Source of the DNA: a bacterium
Lineage (GTDB): Bacteria; Auribacterota; Auribacteria; Auribacterales; Auribacteraceae
NCBI GenBank assembly: GCA_018435605.1
Contig: JAHDNF010000003.1
Coordinates: 186,001-250,000 of the forward strand
Reading direction: 5' to 3'
DNA: 64,000 nt
Part shown: piece by piece, positions 44,947-54,041 of the stretch
How positions within the stretch are numbered: the first letter of the stretch is position 1
How the letters are laid out: every line of letters starts with the position of its first letter
The notes under the pieces: generated by a model
The model's input: only the letters and a program-made list of their open reading frames with translations
Told to the model about the DNA's origin: nothing
The model's database searches: none
Program-made: the position numbers and the translations under genes

Positions 44947-45903
44947 TTATCGTTTGAGATGATTTTTCAAAGTGTTATATTGAGTTATAATCACACCTGA
45001 CAGGATGCCCTGATTGGTAATTACCGCTTGCGGTTTTCCCAATATATCCATAATGGCGGCAAAAATAATACTTCCTGATCGTATAACTGTTTCCCTGCCG
45101 TTGTCCAGATAATTTGCGTATTTTCCGGCGATGTCCTGTTCGGTCAAGGTAGTTATATCGTCGAGGAAAATTTGTATTTCAGATCGGTGCAGTATTGCGC
45201 CTTCAAGTTTATCGATGTGATTAACGTCTAATTTCTTACATATCAGGCCGAGACTGGTAACGGTTCCTCCGAAAGCAAAAAATAAATGTGAATTTCCCGC
45301 AGTGTCGATCAATGTATCGGGAATAGTATTTTTTATATGATTCATGAAACGGTCTATATCCTCCATAGATGGCGGTTCGGATTTCCAAAACTGTTTTTTA
45401 GTGCGTAGGCAACCTATGGGCAAACTCATTTCGGTATATATTTTATTGCCGACTGCGTATACCAGTTCACAACTTCCGCCGCCGATATCCAAACACAAAA
45501 CCGGCGCATTCTTATCGATGGATCGGTTTGCGGTGATACCCGCATACATCAGACGTGCTTCTTCTTCGCCGCTTAGCAGGGTTATGGGCGATCCAATGAT
45601 ATGTTCGAAGTCGGTTTTAACCTGAATACTGTTTAGCGCGTCCCTAAAAACGCTTGTAGCAACCGAATATACCGCCGTGACTTTATGTTTAGATATTAGA
45701 CCCGCGTATGTTTCGAGGCATTGTTTTGTTTTTTCTATGGACTCATGTTCTATTAGACGGCTACTGTGCAGAGTACTTCCGAGCTGAGTTATAGATGTTT
45801 TTCGTTCTACAGGTTTAACCGATACCATACCGTTGTGATCAGTGCAGTCTGCGATAAGCAATCGTGTTGAGTTTGTGCCGAAATCTATAGCGGCGATTTT
45901 CAT
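44947..45903 (-). CDS. Ppx/GppA family phosphatase
   Basis: A 318-residue enzyme of the exopolyphosphatase/guanosine pentaphosphatase family with the ASKHA fold. Motifs are AAIDFGTNSTRLLIADC at the start, TSVFRDALNS near 105, GEEEARLMYAGI near 138, VLCLDIGGGSCELVYA near 165 and FAFGGTVTSLG near 225. It is the single-module short form. The ATG at 45903 gives the canonical start; the 66 codons open upstream are basic and lie over the end of the previous gene. It may hydrolyse polyphosphate or pppGpp; the two cannot be separated by sequence. Confidence 0.9.
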   Translation of the reverse strand: MKIAAIDFGTNSTRLLIADCTDHNGMVSVKPVERKTSITQLGSTLHSSRLIEHESIEKTKQCLETYAGLISKHKVTAVYSVATSVFRDALNSIQVKTDFEHIIGSPITLLSGEEEARLMYAGITANRSIDKNAPVLCLDIGGGSCELVYAVGNKIYTEMSLPIGCLRTKKQFWKSEPPSMEDIDRFMNHIKNTIPDTLIDTAGNSHLFFAFGGTVTSLGLICKKLDVNHIDKLEGAILHRSEIQIFLDDITTLTEQDIAGKYANYLDNGRETVIRSGSIIFAAIMDILGKPQAVITNQGILSGVIITQYNTLKNHLKR

Positions 45904-45979
45904 TACCGGTAGCCTGTTTGGTGATAGTGGTATTAATTTTTGCCTTTGCCGTGATTTTTTTAGTATCCGCTTCCGAGTT

Positions 45980-46495
45980 CTATATCTCGGAGTCAGAACT
46001 TTTTTTAGTAGATTCATCTTTAGACGGTTTGCTTTGTTGCTTTTCTTCTTCCGCCATGAAATTCTTGATAATTTCTTGTGCTGAATCGAGATCAACTTCA
46101 TTTACAAGGATTGATTCCGAGGAGCTCGATTCGGTATCGATCGGGAAAAGCGATGCCCCTGTCGGTTCGATTATGGATTCGATTCCGGCTTCTATGAGTT
46201 TCATTTCAATCATGCGAGATTGTACGGGAGATTCAGAAATAAACACCCGCACCAGCTTTCGGTTTGGGTCTGGTATTTTATCCATCAATTCCTGTTCCTG
46301 TTCTTCAATGGAATCTTCGAATGTATCGTTTAGTACGCTTTTTTCAGCCAGTTCGGTAAGTTCGCGTTCTTCGTCGGTTTGCGGTTCATCAGGTTCAGGA
46401 ATGTCTATGTCATCTTTTTTACCGAGGAATAGTTCGTAAATCATATAAACGGTAATAGCAAGAAACAATCCCCACATAACGTATGTTTTAATCAC
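45980..46495 (-). CDS. DUF2007-domain protein with membrane anchor
   Basis: A 171-residue protein. An N-terminal helix (about 5-23) anchors it. An acidic linker follows. Residues 75-145 match the DUF2007 signal-transducing fold: RVFISESPVQSRMIEMKLIEAGIESIIE in two overlapping parts, then ESILVNEVDLDSAQEIIKNF. The C-terminus is Ser/Lys-rich. DUF2007 proteins are small ferredoxin-like domains of unclear function. It sits between surE and the ppx-like gene, 36 bases after surE. Confidence 0.75.
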   Translation of the reverse strand: MIKTYVMWGLFLAITVYMIYELFLGKKDDIDIPEPDEPQTDEERELTELAEKSVLNDTFEDSIEEQEQELMDKIPDPNRKLVRVFISESPVQSRMIEMKLIEAGIESIIEPTGASLFPIDTESSSSESILVNEVDLDSAQEIIKNFMAEEEKQQSKPSKDESTKKSSDSEI

Positions 46496-46531
46496 TGGTT
46501 ACCCCTTTCTTTAGTGTGTTTTTAAATTTTT

Positions 46532-47308
46532 TCAAAGAGAAATATTCCATGATTGTACTATATCAATAAAGGGCTCGTCTGTTAACTGAATTTTTATGGG
46601 AGTTATAGAAATAGCGTTATTTTTCAGCGCCATGGTATCGGTTAAAGGATCATGTTCGTCAAGTTCCCGCATTTCGCCTGTCAGCCAATAATAAGTGTGC
46701 CCGTGCGGGTCTATCCTTCTATCGTAAAGTTCTTTGAAACGTGATACGCCTTGGCGGGTGATACATACGCCTGTGATGTCCTCACGATGCACGGGCGGGA
46801 CGTTAATATTGAGAATGGTATCTGGGGGAAGGGATTTTTCGAGCAATGCGCCGGCGATCTTTTTGCCTATTTGTGCCGCGACCGAAAAATCGTTAAAGCT
46901 GAATGATGCGAGAGATATTGCCGCCGAGGGTATGCCAAGTATAGTTCCTTCCGTAGCGGCTGAAACTGTCCCAGAATAAAGAATATTGATAGCTGTGTTG
47001 GAGCCGATATTTATGCCTGATAGTACGGCGTCAGGTTTTTCTTTTAATAATGCTCTTACGGCGAGTTTCACGCAGTCTGCCGGAGTGCCGTGAACCGCGT
47101 ACATGGCGTCAGAATCATTAAAACTTAACTCGGTAACACGCAGAGGGTCTGATATTGTGATTGCATGTCCGACCGCGCTCTGTTCGGCAAACGGGGCTAC
47201 AACCGCGATTCTGGCAACTTCTTTCAAGGATTGATAAAGAGCAAGCAGTCCTTTGCTATGGATACCGTCATCGTTGGTAAGCAGAATTAGAGGATCTTGT
47301 TTGCTCAT
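46532..47308 (-). CDS. surE: 5'/3'-nucleotidase SurE
   Basis: A 258-residue phosphatase acting on nucleoside monophosphates and short polyphosphates. Metal ligands are in LLTNDDGIHSKGLLAL at the start and in SGINIGSNTAINILYSGTVSAATEG near 98. GTPADCVKLAV precedes it. Length is typical. The ATG shares ATGA with the stop of the upstream gene, so the two are coupled. Confidence 0.95.
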   Translation of the reverse strand: MSKQDPLILLTNDDGIHSKGLLALYQSLKEVARIAVVAPFAEQSAVGHAITISDPLRVTELSFNDSDAMYAVHGTPADCVKLAVRALLKEKPDAVLSGINIGSNTAINILYSGTVSAATEGTILGIPSAAISLASFSFNDFSVAAQIGKKIAGALLEKSLPPDTILNINVPPVHREDITGVCITRQGVSRFKELYDRRIDPHGHTYYWLTGEMRELDEHDPLTDTMALKNNAISITPIKIQLTDEPFIDIVQSWNISL

Positions 47309-48429
47309 GGGGTAGAGGGTGTATCCTTTTGAGAAATATCGTTCATATATTTGGCGATATGGTAATAATCCAAATATTTATTATAGTCGCTTTCTTTAAG
47401 ATATTCAAGAGCTGTTATATATGATTTTATTTTATCGTGATTTTTTTTATCTGTACAGCTTTTTAAAATACGCAGTTGAAAAATTTGTTCTTCGATCTGT
47501 TTTTGAGTTATATAGTATGTATCGCCTACCTTCATATCACCGGCTTTAATGGTAACAGACCGTTCTCTTCCATCGTCAAGTGTGTAAGAGTAGCGGAAAA
47601 CCAGTATTTCATCAAGCAGTAAACTCAGAGACTTATCTGAAAAATGTTTGTATGGCGATACGACGTTATATACCGGACGGCGCAGAATAGTTTTTTCATA
47701 GAAGTCTACCGCCAGTTCCGACGTGTTTTTTTTCGAATGCGCGCGGGCGACATACAACAAAGCCAGCTGTTTATTGGTTTGTGTCTGCAATAAAAATTGC
47801 CGGAGTAGCTTTGAGCCGTTATTTGTATTGACAAGATATTCCATAAAATATGTCGATTGCAATATAAACAATTGCTCCATAGTAGGGGAAAGTGTTCGCT
47901 CGACATTCATCATTACTTCAAGAGGTATTGCGTGCCCGTCTGCGAGCATGTGGTGGATGGTAGTAAAGTTAGGGTTGATTTTGATCTTTAAAAACGCGCC
48001 TACTATTCCTTCGGGAATGACGCGCGGAATTATTGGTTCGGCCTTATATCCCGATTGTTTGTCGCATATACTTCTCAAAATATGATTGCATAAAAATAAG
48101 CTTAGCAGGCGAAGGGAATCATCCGAGGTTGGGTTGATAGATATAGAACGATCTGATGTTAAAGATGTCGTTTCGGCATTGTGATCCGGCTGATCGGATG
48201 CAGTTATGGTCAAAGTTGGAAGTTTGACTGGAGTTATATTCCATTTGTTGCGCATGTACGATATAAACGTGTCGCAGAAAAAAACAAGCTCGCTGGCGGT
48301 TTTTTGGTCGTTGGCTTGTACGAGTATAGGATATGCGGGCGCTACAACCCGCACAGGGTTACCGTATGCGTGAATTGCGCATAATCCGCAGAAAAGAATG
48401 AAAGTAAAAACGAGTCGTATGTTTTTCAT
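47305..48429 (-). CDS. Secreted protein of unknown function
   Basis: A 374-residue protein with a signal peptide (MKNIRLVFTFILFCGLCAIHAYG). No family was recognised. The segment QKTASELVFFCDTFISYMRN near residue 40 and the helical region with YLVNTNNGSKLLRQFLLQ near 205 recall gluzincin-like or TPR-like secreted proteins, but no HExxH is present. The ATG at 48429 overlaps the dtd stop by four bases (ATGA). A longer open frame reaches 48615 but lies entirely over dtd. The partner surE gene is coupled downstream. Confidence 0.7.
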   Translation of the reverse strand: MKNIRLVFTFILFCGLCAIHAYGNPVRVVAPAYPILVQANDQKTASELVFFCDTFISYMRNKWNITPVKLPTLTITASDQPDHNAETTSLTSDRSISINPTSDDSLRLLSLFLCNHILRSICDKQSGYKAEPIIPRVIPEGIVGAFLKIKINPNFTTIHHMLADGHAIPLEVMMNVERTLSPTMEQLFILQSTYFMEYLVNTNNGSKLLRQFLLQTQTNKQLALLYVARAHSKKNTSELAVDFYEKTILRRPVYNVVSPYKHFSDKSLSLLLDEILVFRYSYTLDDGRERSVTIKAGDMKVGDTYYITQKQIEEQIFQLRILKSCTDKKNHDKIKSYITALEYLKESDYNKYLDYYHIAKYMNDISQKDTPSTP

Positions 48430-48866
48430 ATACTTTCGATAATAAATGTTACAGGACCGTCGTTGACCAGCGATACATTCATATGCGCGCCGAATATTCC
48501 CTGTTGCACGATGACACCCGCTGTCCTTGCTTGATCGATAAAATAGTTGTACAGTTGTTGCGCTCTGTCGGGATGCATAGCTGAAGTGAAACTGGGTCGC
48601 CGTCCTTTCCTGCAATCGCCGTACAGGGTGAATTGTGATATGACTAGTAGCTCAAGGTTATCGTCAATAAGAGATAGGTTCATTTTTCCATGTAAGTCTT
48701 CGAAAATACGAAGGTTGATGACTTTATTGAGCAAATAATCTGCTTCTTTTTCTGTATCTCCGACGGAAACACCGAGAAACACAAGAAGTCCTTTGCCGAT
48801 ACTGCTTACGCATCGTCCGTCAACGGTAACTTGAGCTTGTGAAACGCGCTGTACGACTAATTTCAT
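48426..48866 (-). CDS. dtd: D-aminoacyl-tRNA deacylase
   Basis: A 146-residue enzyme that removes D-amino acids (and glycine from mischarged tRNA-Ala) from tRNA. It has MKLVVQRVSQAQVTVDG, the active-site SQFTLYGDCRKGRRPSF, and the cross-dimer Gly-cisPro motif NDGPVTFIIES at the end. Full length. It follows the zinc-ribbon protein gene by eight bases. Confidence 0.95.
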   Translation of the reverse strand: MKLVVQRVSQAQVTVDGRCVSSIGKGLLVFLGVSVGDTEKEADYLLNKVINLRIFEDLHGKMNLSLIDDNLELLVISQFTLYGDCRKGRRPSFTSAMHPDRAQQLYNYFIDQARTAGVIVQQGIFGAHMNVSLVNDGPVTFIIESI

Positions 48867-48874
48867 AGAATGTC

Positions 48875-49768
48875 TTACTGTTTGATTAGTTTTGTTTCTA
48901 TCTCTTCACACCAGCTTTTTAGAGCCGGTATCCGGGGATCGTCGGGAAATTTAACAATAATTTTTTTATAAAGCTCTATAGCTTTGCGGTAGTCGTTGGC
49001 GTTGTAAAGATCGTTAGCATTTTTGAGCATGGTATCGATATGTTCAGGATTTTTTTGTGATTTGCTCCCTATTGTTGCGTAAGGATCATATTTGATATAC
49101 ATAAGGTTTTCACTGAATTCGAAACTGGTTATATAAGGGGGTGCTGAGATTTCGCTACCGAATTTTTTTAAAAACACTGAATTTGTCAGATATCCTACTA
49201 GAAAAGAAGGTATTGGCAATTTACCGAATTTTACCCTTAGAACATCAATCGCGAACTGGTTTTCTTCAACTAGCAAACCGCAGTAAATGGTTAGCGTCAG
49301 TGGCCTGCCTAATATGGTTCTATAAAGGTAAATAAGCAGTCCTTCGTCTAGCAGTATATCCAAAGAAAGTTCTTTTCCTGATGGTATGTTAAGTTTTAGA
49401 AATGAATTAAGTTCTTCCTCCGTAACGGCGATTCTATAGAGTTTAGAGTTATTGTAGCTGTCTTGAAGCCGGATGAGTTTTTCTTCAAATTTTTTTATAA
49501 ACCGGTCGGAAACAGCCGGAATGCGGTTAGGTTTAACCGGCTGTATGATAAGATAAATTACAAAAACAAATATAATGATAGGTATAAGTATTTTTAAAAA
49601 TTTGTTTATGGGGCTTTTAGACATTTTTTCAAGACGGGATTTGCTTATTTGCAACCGTTTTTGTTCTTCTTTATGAAGTATATGGGGATCGAGCAACCGC
49701 CCGCCGCAAGCGCGGCAGTAAATGGCTCCGGGACGGTTTTTTTCGCCGCAATTACCACATTCGATCAT
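48875..49768 (-). CDS. Zinc-ribbon membrane-anchored protein with C-terminal TPR-like unit
   Basis: A 297-residue protein. Residues 4-25 form a zinc ribbon (CGNCGEKNRPGAIYCRACG). A membrane helix lies at about 57-78 (FLKILIPIIIFVFVIYLII). The external part begins with a beta-rich region near 110-225. The last 50 residues hold one tetratricopeptide-like repeat (DLYNANDYRKAIELYKKII, FPDDPRIPALKSWCEEIE). It is the first gene of the eight-gene operon running to tatC. Function is unknown; a stress or envelope sensor is conceivable. Confidence 0.7.
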   Translation of the reverse strand: MIECGNCGEKNRPGAIYCRACGGRLLDPHILHKEEQKRLQISKSRLEKMSKSPINKFLKILIPIIIFVFVIYLIIQPVKPNRIPAVSDRFIKKFEEKLIRLQDSYNNSKLYRIAVTEEELNSFLKLNIPSGKELSLDILLDEGLLIYLYRTILGRPLTLTIYCGLLVEENQFAIDVLRVKFGKLPIPSFLVGYLTNSVFLKKFGSEISAPPYITSFEFSENLMYIKYDPYATIGSKSQKNPEHIDTMLKNANDLYNANDYRKAIELYKKIIVKFPDDPRIPALKSWCEEIETKLIKQ

Positions 49769-50053
49769 CGGTTAAACTACCTTCAGTATGTGTCACAACA
49801 ATTACTTTTTGTTTGCTGAGTATAAAGCAAATAGCATGCCGTTATTATTAAAAGAATCGTAAAATTGAAAATTTTAATTGGGTCATAGTTTGCTATGAAG
49901 CATTATTCAATGTGTTTCGCTTAGATGTATTAGCATACTTTTTTGCCAACCACAGCACAAGCGTTATCGATTATTTTAGAAGTTCCGTTGAAAATTGTAT
50001 TATGCTACTTTTATCAGGCGCGTAGCCGTGCTGTTAGGACGCAATATACAATA

Positions 50054-51010
50054 TTATTCGGATGAAAAAGATGATTTATTAGCCTTAAGGAAGGTCGCGC
50101 CGACAAAATTGAATATATTTAAACATATTGCTGTAATTACACATAGAATAGCATATAGCAGTAATGACCAAATGAACGCCCCGATAGAAACAGTAAATTT
50201 CGAATGATATACAAAATCGAATGGCAAAAAGCGTTTTATTATAAAACCAAGCAAATATCCCGGATACATCGGAATAGCGCTGATTAGCGAATAAAACTTT
50301 TCATGTAACAGAACCTGAGAAAACCGCATGCTTAGCGTAGTGATGATAAAATAAACACTAAACATAATCGTTACCATAACGGTCGAAATGCTGAATAGAT
50401 AAATCCAGTCTGGAAATGTATTTTTCAATAACCTTAAATTTTTATTCAAGATGTCTTTGTTATCGGTAAACATAACCAGTGAAGAAGGCAAAAGATGTAT
50501 CAGCAATAATATGGCAATTCCTCCTGCAACAGTTATAGCGGCCATTATCAGGTTTATCAGATAAACCAACGGCCATAACAGTTCGCCGATATAGGGTATT
50601 TTTACCAGTAAATCGCTTATAAGCAAAAAGATAGTTAGCGAAATAACTGCGGCGAAAATCTGAAAAAGAGAAATAGCGATATTGTATATACGGTGTTGGG
50701 TAAACTCTAAAACAGATTTAACGGAATGTTTTTCGCCATTTCGTTCTTTGTCAGTGATCAGGGCTGTAGATGCCGTCATGGCAAAAATTACCGGCAGGCT
50801 GGCTATAAAATAACCCGCCATCCTGATGAATAACTGAATGGCGGGTATTTTTGAGCTGATTGTGGAAAAGATTGTGTGTATTATCCCTGCAATAAGCAAA
50901 CCGCCGATTTGTATACAGATAGCCCTAACACCAAGGCACTCTGATAAACAGTATCCGATGTGTTCAAAGGAAGCACGCCACAAAAATTTTCCGTTACTGT
51001 TACTATTCAA
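50054..51010 (-). CDS. Polytopic membrane protein of unknown function
   Basis: A 318-residue protein with about six long helices and no recognised family. The helix pattern (FIASLPVIFAMTASTALIT, then FAAVISLTIFLLISDLL, then two helices near 150-180) resembles DUF4013/YIP1-like membrane proteins. The start is TTG at 51010 with GAAGG a few bases upstream; there is no ATG before residue 64. It lies 43 bases after the acidic-protein gene on the same strand, so both may be co-transcribed. Confidence 0.6.
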   Translation of the reverse strand: MNSNSNGKFLWRASFEHIGYCLSECLGVRAICIQIGGLLIAGIIHTIFSTISSKIPAIQLFIRMAGYFIASLPVIFAMTASTALITDKERNGEKHSVKSVLEFTQHRIYNIAISLFQIFAAVISLTIFLLISDLLVKIPYIGELLWPLVYLINLIMAAITVAGGIAILLLIHLLPSSLVMFTDNKDILNKNLRLLKNTFPDWIYLFSISTVMVTIMFSVYFIITTLSMRFSQVLLHEKFYSLISAIPMYPGYLLGFIIKRFLPFDFVYHSKFTVSIGAFIWSLLLYAILCVITAICLNIFNFVGATFLKANKSSFSSE

Positions 51011-51053
51011 TAAAACCTTCTTTATATACTGAAATATAGTGTGGTACAGTTAA

Positions 51054-51620
51054 TTAATATTGTTCTTCATCATCCATATCGTCGAAATCGTCGTCGTAAT
51101 CGTCTTCGTCGAAGTCTTCATCATCAAAGTCTTCATCAAAATCTTCGTCATCATCATCGAAATCCTCGTCTTCTTCTTCATCTTCTTCGATGTCTTCTTC
51201 GTCTTCGTCATCTTCTTCGTCGAAATCATCGAAATTATCGTAATCGTCGTCGAAGTCTTCTACTTCGTCGAAGTTGCCGGAGAGGTCGTCATCAATATCA
51301 GCATCAAGGTCGTCATCATCAATGATGATGTCGTCATCGAAATCCTCGTCAAGGTCGATATCGATATCGTCGATGTCATCGTCCATTTCATCATCATCAA
51401 AATCGTCGTCCAAATTTTCATCCGGTTCTTCTTCTTCGAAATCTTCTTCTTCAAAATCCTCGTCTTCAAAATCTTCATCTTCGTCGCCTTTACGCTGGGC
51501 AAAGACAGCAAAGTCATGATCGAGCATATCGTCATCGACCAACAGCGTATCCGGTTCTTCTTCGGTTTCCATAAGACAGCTTGTGTATGGGTGTAATTCA
51601 ATAGGTTCTAACATTTCCAT
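51054..51620 (-). CDS. Extremely acidic low-complexity protein
   Basis: A 188-residue protein. The first 46 residues look ordinary (MEMLEPIELHPYTSCLMETE, LLVDDDMLDHDFAVFAQRKG). From residue 47 to the end it is almost only Asp, Glu and Phe/Ile/Tyr, with the spaced pattern DEDFEDEDFEEEDFEEEE and repeats of FDDD or FDED. AAGGAG precedes the ATG, supporting translation. The isoelectric point must be very low. It has no signal peptide. It could buffer cations, act as a DNA-mimic or bind basic proteins; none of these is shown. The opposite strand is also open through this region because of codon bias. Confidence 0.7.
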   Translation of the reverse strand: MEMLEPIELHPYTSCLMETEEEPDTLLVDDDMLDHDFAVFAQRKGDEDEDFEDEDFEEEDFEEEEPDENLDDDFDDDEMDDDIDDIDIDLDEDFDDDIIIDDDDLDADIDDDLSGNFDEVEDFDDDYDNFDDFDEEDDEDEEDIEEDEEEDEDFDDDDEDFDEDFDDEDFDEDDYDDDFDDMDDEEQY

Positions 51621-52059
51621 CTAAAAATCTCCTTTTATCTCAACGGATTGTTACAATGTTTTTACGGTAAATGTAATAACTATTTGTATATTAAATTGTT
51701 AAGCAAATATAGCCTATTTTTAATCCGTTCCTACTATACATATAGCTTTATAAAATTCAATAAAAATTTATCGTACTTTATTATAGAACAGATTACTTTT
51801 TTATAAAAATATTCATTTATTTTCTGTTACAATAAACTACAGCCCGATAAAAATGGGTTATTTTTCATTGGACTTCAAGTTAGAGAATAAAAAAAGCCAA
51901 AAGTTTAGTATGGTTTTTTATTATAAAAAAGATACTCATTTATATAGTTAATCGTGTGTATACTACTGAAAATTTATAAGAGTGCAAACAATAAATTATA
52001 TAAATCGGAGAAATAAGTGCAGATTAATTCATAACATATTGATTAACAGGAATATAAAA
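51621..52059. other. Long AT-rich intergenic region between divergent genes
   Basis: About 440 bases with no credible gene or tRNA. A hairpin-like element lies at 51893-51920: AAAAAGCCA, 11 bases, TGGTTTTTT (one G-T pair), with T-runs for either direction. Another weak stem, CCCGATAAAAATGGG, lies at 51843-51857. They could end small transcripts, but no parent gene is seen. Confidence 0.35.
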
Positions 52060-52767
52060 ATGTACAAAAAATTAATTGCGGCACACAGGGGGGCTTCGGC
52101 GTACACACACCAAAATACACTTGAAGCATTTAGTTTGGCTTTAGATATGTGCGCTGATATGATAGAATTCGATATACGGCTAACATCCGATAATATCCCT
52201 GTAGTATTTCATGATGCGGATATAGAAAATATTCCTGTGGCTTCGCTGACTTATGAACGGTTGCGTCAAATAAGCGATAGTCTGGGGTTTTCTATACCTA
52301 CCTTTAAAGAAACAGTTAAGATGTTTGGCGGAAAAATTGCTTTTGACGTGGAATTGAAAGAGAAAGGGTATGAAAGACGGATATTGTCTGCCATGAAAGA
52401 TGTTGATTTTTCAATGTATATTGTCACATCTTTTTATCGTGATATGATATGCGGTATTCGTTCGATTAATGAGAATGTCGTTACGGGAATGTTGTTTTCG
52501 GAGAATGAATCGCAAGAGTTGAAATCGTATTTAGGGCAAGGCTTAAGGTTAAGTCGTGAAACAGATTATTTATGTCTGCATTGGCAACTCGTCGACGACG
52601 AAGTATTGCGTATATCTCCCGTACCGATAATAGTATGGACGGTCGACGATACCGCCTTGATGAATCGGTTGCTTATAGCCGACAAGGTGGCCGGTATAAT
52701 CACTAACACACCTGATGTTGCCGTCGCTATAAGGAATCGAATATCGGACTCGAATATACAGGGATAG
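52060..52767 (+). CDS. Glycerophosphodiester phosphodiesterase
   Basis: A 235-residue enzyme with the GDPD barrel. It opens with LIAAHRGASAYTHQNTLEAF and continues with ADMIEFDIRLTSDNIPVVFHD, which hold the catalytic histidines and metal-binding Glu/Asp. It hydrolyses deacylated phospholipids to glycerol-3-phosphate and an alcohol. No signal peptide, so it is cytoplasmic. The ATG at 52060 has AGGAA upstream; a longer frame to 51982 lacks family similarity. A UGT-like gene follows after six bases. Confidence 0.92.
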   Translation: MYKKLIAAHRGASAYTHQNTLEAFSLALDMCADMIEFDIRLTSDNIPVVFHDADIENIPVASLTYERLRQISDSLGFSIPTFKETVKMFGGKIAFDVELKEKGYERRILSAMKDVDFSMYIVTSFYRDMICGIRSINENVVTGMLFSENESQELKSYLGQGLRLSRETDYLCLHWQLVDDEVLRISPVPIIVWTVDDTALMNRLLIADKVAGIITNTPDVAVAIRNRISDSNIQG

Positions 52768-52773
52768 GATTAT

Positions 52774-54039
52774 ATGCGTATATTGTTGTTGACTGAAGGA
52801 TCCCGCGGCGATATAGAGCCGTTCGTAGCGCTATCTTTAGGATTGCTCAGTGCAGGATTTGAAGTAAGTATCTGTGCCGGGGCAAATTTTGAGGCTATGA
52901 TTACGCGAGCGGGCGTTGATTTTAGAGCGTTATCCGTTGATTATCAACAGATCATGCAGTCAGCGGAGATCGGAAATCTGCACGGTAAAAACATATTAAG
53001 CACGTTTGTACGCAGTTGGCGCAATATCAAAGAGAGGTTTATACCTATTATCAGGCAGACATTACTGGAATCGTGGCAGTTAGCGTATGATGCCGATGTC
53101 ATTATATATCATCCTAAATCTTTGGCCGGTTATCACATTGCTGAGAAAAAGGGGATACCTGCGTTTATATGTTTGATTGCGCCTTTTCTGGCGTCGACAA
53201 AAGCGTTTCCGATGCCTCTGGTTCCGTTTAAAAGTTGCGGTTCTGTCCTGAATAAATTAAGTTACAAGGTTTCTAAAGCATTACTGCTGTCATATCACGA
53301 TGTGATAAACAAATGGCGCAAAGACGAACTAGGACTCAGAGAAAAATCGTTTTTTGATTCGTATTTACAAATAGGAGGCCGTCCCATACCGATTATTCAT
53401 GCTGTAAGCCCGTCGGTGATTCCCCGTCCTGAAGACTGGCCTGACAGTGTCATAATGGCCGGTTATTTTTTTACAGATTGTGAAGCAGGCTGGACTCCGC
53501 CTGACGAACTGGCTTCGTTTATTTCCGGCGGGTCTCCTCCGGTTTATATAGGGTTTGGGAGTATGGGGTATGGTGACCCGCAATACCTGACGCGAACGGT
53601 CGTTCAGGCGGTCAGACAAACCGGCATGAGGGCTATACTCGCTACCGGATGGGGTGCTTTGGGTGTTCCTGAGTCTGCGGACGATATTTTTTGTATAGAT
53701 CAGGCGCCTCACAGCTGGCTATTCCCGCAGATGAGCGCCGTAGTGCATCATGGAGGAGCCGGTTCCGTTGCCGCTGGGTTGCGTGCGGGCAAACCGAACA
53801 TAGTATGTCCGTTTTTCGCCGATCAGCCGTTCTGGGGCAGAGTTGTTTCAGGGCATAACGCCGGTCCTGAAGCTATTCCAATAAAAAATTTCAATACCGA
53901 AACATTTTCTAAATCGCTCAAAAAGGCTTTGTATGATAAGAGCATTATCAGTTCGGCGGCAGATATTGGAAAAAGAATACGCTCCGAGAGAGGAGTCGAG
54001 AACGCCGTCAAGTTTATATGTGATAAAATCGGGCGATAA
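52774..54039 (+). CDS. UGT-like glycosyltransferase (GT28/GT1 superfamily)
   Basis: A 421-residue GT-B enzyme. The N-terminal domain begins MRILLLTEGSRGDIEPFVAL, the signature of sterol/lipid UGT-like enzymes. The donor site is in the C-terminal half: PPVYIGFGSMGYGDP near 265 and VVHHGGAGSVAAGLRAGKPN near 325, followed by FADQPFWGRVV. It resembles sterol 3-beta-glucosyltransferases and macrolide or lipid glycosyltransferases. The acceptor is probably a lipid. It pairs with the GDPD gene and ends two bases from the convergent PaaK-like gene. Confidence 0.87.
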   Translation: MRILLLTEGSRGDIEPFVALSLGLLSAGFEVSICAGANFEAMITRAGVDFRALSVDYQQIMQSAEIGNLHGKNILSTFVRSWRNIKERFIPIIRQTLLESWQLAYDADVIIYHPKSLAGYHIAEKKGIPAFICLIAPFLASTKAFPMPLVPFKSCGSVLNKLSYKVSKALLLSYHDVINKWRKDELGLREKSFFDSYLQIGGRPIPIIHAVSPSVIPRPEDWPDSVIMAGYFFTDCEAGWTPPDELASFISGGSPPVYIGFGSMGYGDPQYLTRTVVQAVRQTGMRAILATGWGALGVPESADDIFCIDQAPHSWLFPQMSAVVHHGGAGSVAAGLRAGKPNIVCPFFADQPFWGRVVSGHNAGPEAIPIKNFNTETFSKSLKKALYDKSIISSAADIGKRIRSERGVENAVKFICDKIGR

Positions 54040-54041
54040 AA

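Noticed and set aside
45904-46101. N-terminal extension of the Ppx/GppA enzyme
   Set aside because: The 66 extra residues are basic and overlap the DUF2007 gene; the family starts at the ATG at 45903.
48430-48615. Extension of the secreted protein before its signal peptide
   Set aside because: It lies wholly over dtd, and the ATGA overlap at 48426-48429 gives a proper start with a signal peptide.
49769-50053. tRNA or small RNA in the gap before the zinc-ribbon gene
   Set aside because: No cloverleaf, no TTCGA-type T-loop in context and no CCA-like end were found.
51060-51596. A 178-codon open frame on the plus strand opposite the acidic protein
   Set aside because: It is the mirror of the Asp/Glu-rich codons (GAT/GAA give ATC/TTC), has an improbable Val/Ile/Phe composition, and no ribosome site.
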